Shown here: piece by piece, positions 1 to 7,503 of the stretch
How positions within the stretch are numbered: the stretch's first letter is position 1
Layout: the number at the start of each line of letters is the position of its first letter
Assembly: GCA_945957225.1 (NCBI GenBank)
Contig: CAMFKK010000023.1
Coordinates: 1 to 13,868, forward strand
DNA length: 13,868 nt
DNA from: an uncultured Sphingobacteriia bacterium
GTDB taxonomy: Bacteria; Bacteroidota; Bacteroidia; Chitinophagales; Chitinophagaceae
Direction: 5' to 3'
Program-made: the position numbers and the translations under genes
The notes under the pieces: generated by a model
What the model saw: the letters and a program-made list of their open reading frames with translations, nothing else
The model's database searches: none
Told to the model about the DNA's origin: nothing

Positions 1-1500
1 GTTGAACCACAGTGTGAAACATTTGGTGCACCCGGATTTTTTGGAGTTGAATTTTATTTTCAACCAGAGCATGCCAAGTTTTATGAAAAACTTTGTCCAG
101 CGCCGGTTACTCCAAAATTTCTGATAAAAGAAGAGGGGAAGTTGGAAAAGCGAAAACACGAATTGCTTTATCACAAAGAAACACATTCGCTTTTAGGTGG
201 ATTTTTCTTTTCCATATTGGCAGGCTGGATTTCTTTGGTTCAACTAATCCTACATTTATTTCAACCCAAGATGAGTCCTGCTATTTCAAATGCATTTTCA
301 CATGTTGGGGAAGAATCGCAGTTAACCATTGAGAACTTGGATCCTGAAGACAAAGAGAATGGACTGCAAATTGGATTTAGCATAGATGAGATGACTGCTA
401 GGGTAAAGGGCCAATTGCGTAATATGGGAATGGTTAAAGATTTTGCTCCAATTGTCTATATAGTTGCACATGGTTCAAGTAGCGCCAATAATCCCCATCA
501 TGGTGCGCATGATTGCGGTGCTTGTAGTGGTAGGCCTGGATCTGTAAATGCAAGAGTCTTTTCTTTTATGGCCAATCATCTAAAAGTCAGAGAAAATCTG
601 GCCAAAGATGGAATTGTGATTCCAGATAGCACCATATTTATTGGTGCTTTACACGATACTGCTGCAGATGAAATTCGCTTTTTTGATACAGCAGAACTAG
701 GCATAGAACACAGTGCTAAACACCAAGAAAATATATTACTTTTTGAAACTGCATTAGATTTTAATGCCAAGGAAAGGTCAAGAAGATTTGCCTCCATAAA
801 TTCTAAATCCGATATTAAGGCAATAAGAAAGGAGATCAAAAAACGTTCTGTTTCTTTGTTTGAACCTAGACCAGAGCTGGGGCATGGTTCAAATGCACTT
901 TGTGTCATTGGAAGAAGAAGTTTAACCAAGGATTTATTCTTAGATAGAAGAGCATTTTTGAATTCGTATGATTATACAACTGATCCTGATGGAGAATTGT
1001 TAGTTAATGTAATCAGGCCAATTGGACCAGTTTGTGGAGGTATTAACTTAGAGTATTATTTTTCCAGAATTGACAATCATAAACTAGGTGCTGGCACTAA
1101 GTTGCCACATAATGTAATGGGTTTAATAGGCGTAGCCAATAGTAGTGATGGAGATCTAAGACCAGGTTTACCTGTGCAAATGATTGAAGTGCATGACCCG
1201 GTCAGGCTCTTAATTATTGTTGAGCATTATCCAGAAATAGTTTTAAAAGTTATACAATCTGCACCTGAAATCTATGAGTGGTACATTAACGAATGGGTGC
1301 ATTTAGTAGTCATTAATCCGGCTAATAAATTATTATATCATTTTGCAAATGGCCAGTTTGCACACTATGATCCTTTTCATGGGGAGGCGGAACATATGCA
1401 TCATCCTCATCAGGTTATAGCTAATGGAATTGAAATGACTTCATTTGAAATTGAAGACGCTACAAGAGAAAACCTCCCAGTCTATAGATTAAAAAAATAA
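1..1500 (+). CDS. dabA: DabA, inorganic carbon accumulation subunit (DUF2309/YbcC family), C-terminal part
   Basis: The reading frame is open from the first base and ends at TAA 1498-1500, so this is the last 499 residues of a gene that begins left of the window. The TTG at 142 is not a real start. DabA is the soluble zinc, carbonic-anhydrase-like subunit of the DAB system, which hydrates CO2 to bicarbonate at the inner face of the membrane while its partner DabB couples the process to an ion gradient. Family hallmarks are visible: AHGSSSANNP with His at 469-471, DCGAC with Cys at 514-516, GRPGSVNAR, GALHDTAADEI, GPVCGGINLEYYFSR and HDPVRLL. The His and Cys lie 15 residues apart, the spacing of zinc ligands His524 and Cys539 in Halothiobacillus DabA. 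The other two ligands (Cys and Asp) would lie off-window, so full catalytic competence cannot be judged. dabB follows after two bases, implying translational coupling. Confidence 0.93.
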   Translation, partial: VEPQCETFGAPGFFGVEFYFQPEHAKFYEKLCPAPVTPKFLIKEEGKLEKRKHELLYHKETHSLLGGFFFSILAGWISLVQLILHLFQPKMSPAISNAFSHVGEESQLTIENLDPEDKENGLQIGFSIDEMTARVKGQLRNMGMVKDFAPIVYIVAHGSSSANNPHHGAHDCGACSGRPGSVNARVFSFMANHLKVRENLAKDGIVIPDSTIFIGALHDTAADEIRFFDTAELGIEHSAKHQENILLFETALDFNAKERSRRFASINSKSDIKAIRKEIKKRSVSLFEPRPELGHGSNALCVIGRRSLTKDLFLDRRAFLNSYDYTTDPDGELLVNVIRPIGPVCGGINLEYYFSRIDNHKLGAGTKLPHNVMGLIGVANSSDGDLRPGLPVQMIEVHDPVRLLIIVEHYPEIVLKVIQSAPEIYEWYINEWVHLVVINPANKLLYHFANGQFAHYDPFHGEAEHMHHPHQVIANGIEMTSFEIEDATRENLPVYRLKK

Positions 1501-1502
1501 AC

Positions 1503-3359
1503 ATGGTAGAGTTAATACAATTTTTTGCTTACATCCCATTATTGGGATTTGCCATGAGTGTACTCCAAAAGAAGAAACATGAAAAATCCTTGGCTGCAAT
1601 TCTAATTGCAACTGCAGGGGCTCAGTTTTTATTGTTGTCGTATATGCTTTTTCATTGGGTAAAGGCAGGGATTCCCAATTTAGATATCAGACAGTTTACT
1701 GTTCTAGATACACCCCAATTTGATTTTTATATTGATTTTTATTTTGATAAAACAACGGCTGTATTTTTGTTAGTAGGAACCATTTTAACCTTATTGGTTT
1801 CCATTTTTAGTAAGTATTATATTCATAGAGAAGCAGGATATAAGCGCTACTTTAATAATATTCAATTGTTTTTCTTTGGTTTTAGTTTGTTGGTTGTTTC
1901 AGGAAATTTTGAAACATTTTTTATTGGTTGGGAAATGGTTGGTATCAGTTCTTTCCTCTTGATTTCATTTTATAGAGACCGATATCTTCCAGTTAAAAAC
2001 GCCATGAAAGTGGTTTCCCTATATAGGCTTGGCGATGTTTTTTTAATTTTAGCCATGTGGTTTAACCACCATTTGTGGCATTCTAATATTTCATTTTCAC
2101 AATTAAATGACTTGGCTACAGTAGCAAGTAAGATCAATGATCATTATATTCTGGCTTTGATGATTGGGCTGGCATTGTTCCTAGGCGCTTCAGTAAAATC
2201 TGCTATTTTTCCATTTTCCTCTTGGGTATCTAGGGCAATGGAAGGCCCTTCTAGTTCAAGTGCCATTTTTTACGGTTCACTTTCTATACACTTGGGTATT
2301 TTTCTTTTGTTACGTACCTATCCTTTTTGGGAACAATTGACCATTGTCAAAACAGTGATCATAGTGTTTGGTGTTATTACTTGTATTTCTAGCAATACCA
2401 TTGCCAGTACACAACCTGCGGTAAAAACCAAAATTGCATATGCCTCTATTACACAAATTGGTCTTATTGCCATAGAGCTAGCATTGGGTTGGCATAATTT
2501 GGCATTACTTCATTTTGCCGGTAATGCTTTCTTAAGAGCCTATCAGATCTTGGTCTCGCCTTCTGTTTTAGGATATTTGATACATAACCAACTTTTCCAT
2601 TTTACCCCAAGAAAAGAGGGATTGCCAAATAGGTTGATCAATACCATATATATGCTTTCTATTAAAGAGTATAATATGGATTTGGCACATTATCATTATT
2701 TGTGGAAGCCCTTCAAGAGATTTGGGAATTTATTAGGCAAACTGAATCAAAAATTTGCATTGTTGATTGTGTTTATTCTTTTTGTTTGGGGCATCTATCT
2801 TGATATAAATACAAGTACTTTTTCTGAATGGGTTTTAGATTTCTTTGCTATCATTTATTCCATATTATCATTACTTTTTATTCTAAGCTCTTTTAGTGAA
2901 CGCGCTTCTGGTAAAAACGCATGGAATAAAGTAATGGTAGCACATTTGTTTATCACATTAAGCATTTCGGTGAATAGCCATATCCCTTATAGGTACTTGT
3001 TTTTGTATTTAGGTTTTATTGCCTTCTTTGGAATTCTAGGTCTTTTATCTCTTATCAATTTAGAGAAAACCGAAAAAGATATCAGCTTAAACCAGTATCA
3101 CGGTAATTCTTATGAATATTCTGGAGCAGCAGTGGTGTTTTTAATTGCCTGTCTTGGTTTGGTTGGCTTTCCCATTTCTCCCCTATATGTGGGATTGGAT
3201 TTATTATTAACCTATATAGAGAGCCATCAATATTTCCTTATTGGATTTACTGCCTTGAGCCTATTATTTATTGAAATTGCCTTATTGAGGATTTATACTA
3301 GGTTATTCTGCGGTCAACATAAAAAAACGCATCACCCCATTGCCTATAAATCTTCCTAG
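1503..3359 (+). CDS. dabB: DabB, NuoL/MrpA-like membrane subunit of the DAB inorganic carbon system
   Basis: A 618-residue, highly hydrophobic protein of the complex I/Mrp antiporter family (proton-conducting membrane transporter). It starts two bases after the dabA stop. With DabA it is expected to form an energy-coupled, one-way CO2-to-bicarbonate pump in the cytoplasmic membrane. Visible family segments are GWEMVGISS with Glu144 (matching the TM5 Glu of NuoL), VKSAIFPFSSW with Lys232 (TM7 Lys), AMEGPSSSSA (AMxGPTPVSA in NuoL) and KIAYASITQIG (LAYSTxSQxG). Three polar positions differ from NuoL as I align them: Tyr257 replaces the TM8 His, and in the HAFFKA segment Asn341 and Arg345 replace His and Lys, while His337 is kept. 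These changes may be normal for the DabB branch. More hydrophobic helices follow to the C terminus, which ends in a short polar tail. Calling it dabB instead of a nuoL or mrpA gene rests on the adjacent dabA and the lack of other nuo or mrp genes. Confidence 0.9.
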   Translation: MVELIQFFAYIPLLGFAMSVLQKKKHEKSLAAILIATAGAQFLLLSYMLFHWVKAGIPNLDIRQFTVLDTPQFDFYIDFYFDKTTAVFLLVGTILTLLVSIFSKYYIHREAGYKRYFNNIQLFFFGFSLLVVSGNFETFFIGWEMVGISSFLLISFYRDRYLPVKNAMKVVSLYRLGDVFLILAMWFNHHLWHSNISFSQLNDLATVASKINDHYILALMIGLALFLGASVKSAIFPFSSWVSRAMEGPSSSSAIFYGSLSIHLGIFLLLRTYPFWEQLTIVKTVIIVFGVITCISSNTIASTQPAVKTKIAYASITQIGLIAIELALGWHNLALLHFAGNAFLRAYQILVSPSVLGYLIHNQLFHFTPRKEGLPNRLINTIYMLSIKEYNMDLAHYHYLWKPFKRFGNLLGKLNQKFALLIVFILFVWGIYLDINTSTFSEWVLDFFAIIYSILSLLFILSSFSERASGKNAWNKVMVAHLFITLSISVNSHIPYRYLFLYLGFIAFFGILGLLSLINLEKTEKDISLNQYHGNSYEYSGAAVVFLIACLGLVGFPISPLYVGLDLLLTYIESHQYFLIGFTALSLLFIEIALLRIYTRLFCGQHKKTHHPIAYKSS

Positions 3360-3647
3360 TAAATGTTATTTTACCAGATGCGGCAGATTGGTTAATTTTT
3401 TAGATGCTTTAAGCAACATCTTAGGCCCATTTTGTATCTATTCTTCGTGCTCAGCTATTGGTTGAAAATTTGCTAGATCCTGGCTAAATTCAAGGGTATT
3501 TACTTATAACAATTGGAAATCTCTGTCTTAATCAATAGGAAAGACACAATATTTTGTATTTTAAAGATGTTTATATTAAGTCCAGCCTTGAAAAATTTGG
3601 TCAATCCTACTAATTGATTATAACTAACCAACACCAACTAACCCTAC
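3360..3647. other. Intergenic region between dabB and the T9SS cargo gene
   Basis: A 288-base gap with no convincing ORF or RNA gene. A weak inverted repeat (AGATG/CATCT with an inner GCT/AGC) spans about 3402-3421, 40 bases after the dabB stop, but no T-run follows, so it is at best a poor terminator. No clean TAnnTTTG box with an upstream TTG was found. The last 31 bases before the downstream ATG contain no G and include AACTAACC twice (3622-3629 and 3636-3643). This suggests an unstructured leader and no Shine-Dalgarno pairing. The gap probably holds the end of the dab transcript and the promoter of the next gene, but neither can be placed. Confidence 0.5.
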
Positions 3648-6449
3648 ATGAGAATTTTCTACAGCATTCTTTTGGTCCTAGCCAGTTTTAGTGCTTTTTC
3701 TCAACCCTTTGGAGCATTGCCTTCTAGCCCAACTGCGGTTACCAAAACTGGTAAACTTGCACTGAGATATAGTTTTGTAAGTGGTACATTATTGCAGCCA
3801 GCTATAGACAATGAACCCAATCATCGGGTTAAAGTAGAAAATATTGGTCCCAATCCTAAGACCAATGTTAGGGTTAGTTATACTGGATTAAATGCAGATA
3901 GTTCAGTTCCAACATTAAGTGGAGGTGGCTTTGCTGTTTTCCCCAATGGCGGATCAGTGAACCTGTCTCCTAGAGATACCACCATTGTTCAAGGTTGGTC
4001 CAGTGGTTGGAGAGAATGTAGTTGTATCAATGATGGCAATAACAATAAACTGGTCCGTTTTATTTTTTCATATGATTCTACTTTTTATGGACCGGATGGA
4101 TTGCCTGACGGAACTATTGCTTTAGCAGATACAGTCATTCAACCCATAGTAATTGTGCAAAGATCACAATCACAACAAACCCAAATTGGCGTGATTCAAA
4201 CGGCAGCAAGCCAAACGCTTAGAGGTCAATTCATTGTTCCAGGGTATATTAAAAATTTTGTTTCACTCAATACACTTTCCATTGCCACCAATGGACTTTA
4301 TTGGTCTATTTATCCCAATACTCCATCCGCCATAACCACAGTGGATAGTATTGGAAACAGGTATTATAGATTCAATATAACCGTAGATCCAAGATCTGAT
4401 TACCGTATAGAAGCTAAATTCAACTCTTCCAATACTTCCTTGTTGGTACCTGTAACCACTATTGTTGTTCCTACTGCCGCTTCAAATGATGCTTTGAGTG
4501 CAACAGTATTGCCCTATGGGAAAGCTTCGTTTAGTATAGATTCTGTGATTACACATGAAACCCAAGTGGGTTTTTGGAGAACCGTTTTTGCGCCAGGCGA
4601 TAGTTCTATTACGGTATTTCCAGGGCAAGAGAACTGGTTTGGTGCTACCAATACTGAGAGGAATGTTTATAGGGCTCAATCAAAAATTATAAAATACAAA
4701 GCAGACTGGACTGGATTTGGAACCAAGCTTTGGGAATTTGCTATGCCAACAGAATGTTGGGGTGGTGCTGTTAGTAAAGATGGAAAACATATAGTTTATA
4801 TGATTAACCAAAAAGGTAGAGAAAGCGGATTGGACAATGATCCAACTGTAGATTGGGTGGGGGTTTTGGATGGAACAACAGGACAAAAAAAATGGGGCTT
4901 AAGGGGCAACCAACAAATTCAAGAAGGCTTAGAAGTGGGCATATCCTCAACCGGTACTTATATAGCTATGGGTACTACCGGAAGTGGTAGATTTTCTGTG
5001 TATAGGAACAATGGAAATAGCGGAACCTTATTGTGGAGCAATCCTGCTGACTTTGCAAATGGAAATAAAGATATTGGTCAAATCAGGAAAATTGTTTTTT
5101 CTGATAATGATCAATACGTCTATGCAGGTTGTGGAGACATGTATTTGAGAAAATATAGAATAGCCGACAGTAGTTTGGTTTGGAAAGCCTATATAGGTGG
5201 ATGGCCTTTTGTCAATGGTTTGGTCATTGCCAATGGGTATGTTATCACAGGTACAAAATCAAAAGACAGAACAGTAATCCGTGATTCCGATGGGGCAGTT
5301 CAATACTTTGCAGGAACATTTGGTTACGACGCAACAGTAGATAGTTCTTTTTCAGGACCTGTATTTGGTTTTGGACCAATTGTAACAGAAAGAACCTCTG
5401 GTAGAGCAATTGCAAGTGTTGGAGGTAATTCTGTTAAACACAGTATCCTAAATGGGAGTTTTGTAATCAGTGCCGATAGAACTGTAGACGTTTTTTCACG
5501 TTATGGAGGCAATAGCCTTGCAAACAAACCTACCTATATGGGAAGTGGTTCAGGAGAGCAATCGCAATCAGGATGGGCATCATCCAGTGGAGATAGAATG
5601 GTAATTGCGGCAAGAGATTTGACAACAGGTGTGTTTCCAAGAAAAACAGTTGGATTTTATAAAATCAATCGTAATCTTAACCGCTATCCTACCATGGATT
5701 CTATAGGCGCAAAGTCATTTACTAAATTTGACACACTTAGATTAAAAATAAGCTACCGCGATTTCAACGATTATAATACATCCAATACTCAATTGTCTCT
5801 GACCGCAACAGCAGAAACGGGAGACTTGAAAACCATTGTAAGAGGCGATTCGGTAATCGTATACGGAGCCGCAGGGTTCAATGGGTTAGCTGCCATTACT
5901 GTTTCAGTTGCTGAAACCGCTACAACAGAGAAATGGACTGTTTCTGAGCGCATTCCAGTAACGGTTAATTGCAATACTATTGCTACACCTACCATTACAA
6001 AAGACATTGACAACTTTTTGGTTTCTTCTTCGTTATACAACAATATATGGTATAAAGACAATGTGCTAATTTCTGATACTACACAAAAAATAAAGCCTAC
6101 CTCTAGTGGCAATTATTCCGTTAAAGTAGTTCAGGGAGGATGCAGCTCTACACAATCATCTGCCACCAATTATATTCCAACCGCTCTGGTTAATTTGAGT
6201 GCTGGACAGTATATCAAAACCTATCCCAATCCAGTTCACAACGAACTCAGAGTTCAATATCAGTTAAATGGGATCAATGCTGTAAAAGCTATTTTATTAG
6301 ATATGTCTGGGAAAATTGTTGTACAACAACCCTCCCTTTCAAGTGGAACTGGTTTACAAATGGGGAATCTGATTACCGGTTCTTATCTATTACGATTGTA
6401 TGACAAGACAGGAAAACTCTTACATACAGAAATAATCATCAAGGATTGA
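3648..6449 (+). CDS. Secreted multidomain protein with beta-propeller-like core and T9SS type A sorting domain
   Basis: A 933-residue exported protein of unknown function. Residues 1-18 form a signal peptide (a hydrophobic stretch ending ASFSAFS, cleavage before QPFG). Residues about 30-340 are beta-rich; an extracellular adhesion-like role for them is a guess. Residues about 345-675 contain repeated blade-like strands (AVSKDGKHIVYM, GISSTGTYIAMG, IVFSDNDQYVYAG, GLVIANGYVITG), consistent with a PQQ- or WD40-like beta-propeller. Residues about 680-773 resemble a dystroglycan/cadherin-like Ig module (GFNGLAAITVSVAE). Residues about 775-840 resemble a further Ig-like module (IWYKDN, SGNYSVKVVQGGC). 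The last 75-80 residues match a Por secretion-tail (T9SS) domain, with YPNP at 859-862, LLDMSGKI, GSYLLRLYDKTGK and a terminal KD. It should cross the outer membrane by T9SS and be attached to or released from the surface. No catalytic motif was recognised. Confidence 0.88.
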   Translation: MRIFYSILLVLASFSAFSQPFGALPSSPTAVTKTGKLALRYSFVSGTLLQPAIDNEPNHRVKVENIGPNPKTNVRVSYTGLNADSSVPTLSGGGFAVFPNGGSVNLSPRDTTIVQGWSSGWRECSCINDGNNNKLVRFIFSYDSTFYGPDGLPDGTIALADTVIQPIVIVQRSQSQQTQIGVIQTAASQTLRGQFIVPGYIKNFVSLNTLSIATNGLYWSIYPNTPSAITTVDSIGNRYYRFNITVDPRSDYRIEAKFNSSNTSLLVPVTTIVVPTAASNDALSATVLPYGKASFSIDSVITHETQVGFWRTVFAPGDSSITVFPGQENWFGATNTERNVYRAQSKIIKYKADWTGFGTKLWEFAMPTECWGGAVSKDGKHIVYMINQKGRESGLDNDPTVDWVGVLDGTTGQKKWGLRGNQQIQEGLEVGISSTGTYIAMGTTGSGRFSVYRNNGNSGTLLWSNPADFANGNKDIGQIRKIVFSDNDQYVYAGCGDMYLRKYRIADSSLVWKAYIGGWPFVNGLVIANGYVITGTKSKDRTVIRDSDGAVQYFAGTFGYDATVDSSFSGPVFGFGPIVTERTSGRAIASVGGNSVKHSILNGSFVISADRTVDVFSRYGGNSLANKPTYMGSGSGEQSQSGWASSSGDRMVIAARDLTTGVFPRKTVGFYKINRNLNRYPTMDSIGAKSFTKFDTLRLKISYRDFNDYNTSNTQLSLTATAETGDLKTIVRGDSVIVYGAAGFNGLAAITVSVAETATTEKWTVSERIPVTVNCNTIATPTITKDIDNFLVSSSLYNNIWYKDNVLISDTTQKIKPTSSGNYSVKVVQGGCSSTQSSATNYIPTALVNLSAGQYIKTYPNPVHNELRVQYQLNGINAVKAILLDMSGKIVVQQPSLSSGTGLQMGNLITGSYLLRLYDKTGKLLHTEIIIKD

Positions 6450-6468
6450 TTTTGGATATGTTTGTAAC

Positions 6469-7482
6469 ATGAATACTCCCCATCCAATCTCAGTAATAAA
6501 ACCCGAATTCATTCATTGGGGCATCATCGGATGCGGCAATGTAACAGAGGTTAAAAGTGGACCTGCGTTTAATAAAGTACCCAACAGTAGTTTGGTTGCT
6601 GTAATGAGAAGAGACGCTTTATTGGCAGAAGACTATGCCAAAAGACATGGAGTACCAAAATGGTATGGCCATGCAGCAGACCTGATCAATGATCCAGAGA
6701 TTAATGCTATTTATATAGCCACGCCACCTAAGTATCACGAGGAATATGCCATTGCAGCCATGCAAGCTGGTAAGTCAGTTTATGTAGAAAAACCCATGGC
6801 ATTGGATTTGGCGGCTTGTAGAAGATTGGAACAAGTCTCTAAAGAAACAGGGGTGAAACTGGTAGTAGCGCATTATAGAAGGGCCTTGCCCCTATTCATG
6901 AGGGTTAAGGAATTACTAGATCAAGAAGTTATTGGAAATATTCGCTTTGCCAGAATCAGTTTATTACAACCTGATCAATCGGCCATGATTGCCAAAACCG
7001 GGAATAATTGGAGGGTGGATCCTGCACTAGCTGGTGGGGGTTTGTTTTATGATCTGGCACCACATCAATTGGACTTATTGGTGCATTTTTTGGGTAAGCC
7101 TACAAACATAATGGGTCTAGCTGTTAACCAAGCAGGATTATATACTGCAGAAGACCTAGTTGTAGGTGTGGCCCAATTACCCAATCAAGTGTTGTTTAAT
7201 GGAACCTGGTGTTTTACAACACCTCAAGGAAAAGAAGAAGACCTTTTTGAAATTCAAGGAGAAACAGGCGGTATGCAATTTTCAGTATTTGGTCATGAGT
7301 TAACTATTGAAAGAAATGGAACAGTTGAAATAGAAAAATTTCAACCACCACAACATATTCAACAACCCATGATAGAAAAAATTGTCCAATACTTTTTAGG
7401 CAATGCAAAGAATCCTTGTTCAGCAGCCGATGCCATTCTGTCAATGGAGATAATGGAAGCATTTGCATATGGTTCTAAATAA
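6469..7482 (+). CDS. Gfo/Idh/MocA-family NAD(P)-dependent oxidoreductase
   Basis: A 337-residue cytosolic oxidoreductase. The Rossmann dinucleotide-binding motif is WGIIGCGNV (Gly18, Gly21, Gly23) near the N terminus. It is followed by AIYIATPPKYH at 80-90 and the EKP motif (VEKPM, 106-110), whose Lys108 is the usual catalytic or substrate-positioning lysine. The C-terminal half has NNWRVDPALAGGG and DLAPHQLDL (Asp195, His199), the DxxxH motif seen in many family members. The closest look is to 1,5-anhydrofructose-reductase-like or glucose-fructose-oxidoreductase-like sugar dehydrogenases, but the substrate cannot be read from sequence. It begins 19 bases after the T9SS cargo gene and ends 21 bases before the ceramidase-like gene, so it is probably in the same transcript as the latter. 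Confidence 0.92.
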   Translation: MNTPHPISVIKPEFIHWGIIGCGNVTEVKSGPAFNKVPNSSLVAVMRRDALLAEDYAKRHGVPKWYGHAADLINDPEINAIYIATPPKYHEEYAIAAMQAGKSVYVEKPMALDLAACRRLEQVSKETGVKLVVAHYRRALPLFMRVKELLDQEVIGNIRFARISLLQPDQSAMIAKTGNNWRVDPALAGGGLFYDLAPHQLDLLVHFLGKPTNIMGLAVNQAGLYTAEDLVVGVAQLPNQVLFNGTWCFTTPQGKEEDLFEIQGETGGMQFSVFGHELTIERNGTVEIEKFQPPQHIQQPMIEKIVQYFLGNAKNPCSAADAILSMEIMEAFAYGSK

Positions 7483-7503
7483 ACATGCTATAAAATTGTC
7501 TTG

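Noticed and set aside
93..332. Second plus-strand frame overlapping the start of the visible dabA part
   Set aside because: The dabA frame is open from base 1 with family-like sequence (CETFGAPGFFGVEF) through this stretch, so the other frame is a shadow.
576..929. Minus-strand open frame of 117 codons inside dabA
   Set aside because: It lies fully within a well-conserved DUF2309 coding region on the other strand and its translation resembles no known family.
3402..3421. Imperfect hairpin after dabB as a rho-independent terminator
   Set aside because: The stem is short with internal mismatches and is followed by TAGGCCC, not a T-run.
6457..6464. TATGTTTG as a promoter for the Gfo/Idh/MocA gene
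   Set aside because: It matches TAnnTTTG but ends only four bases before the ATG, has no TTG at the right distance, and would make the mRNA practically leaderless.
7501..7503. TTG as the start of the ceramidase-like gene
   Set aside because: The ATG directly after it is a stronger start and only one codon is affected.
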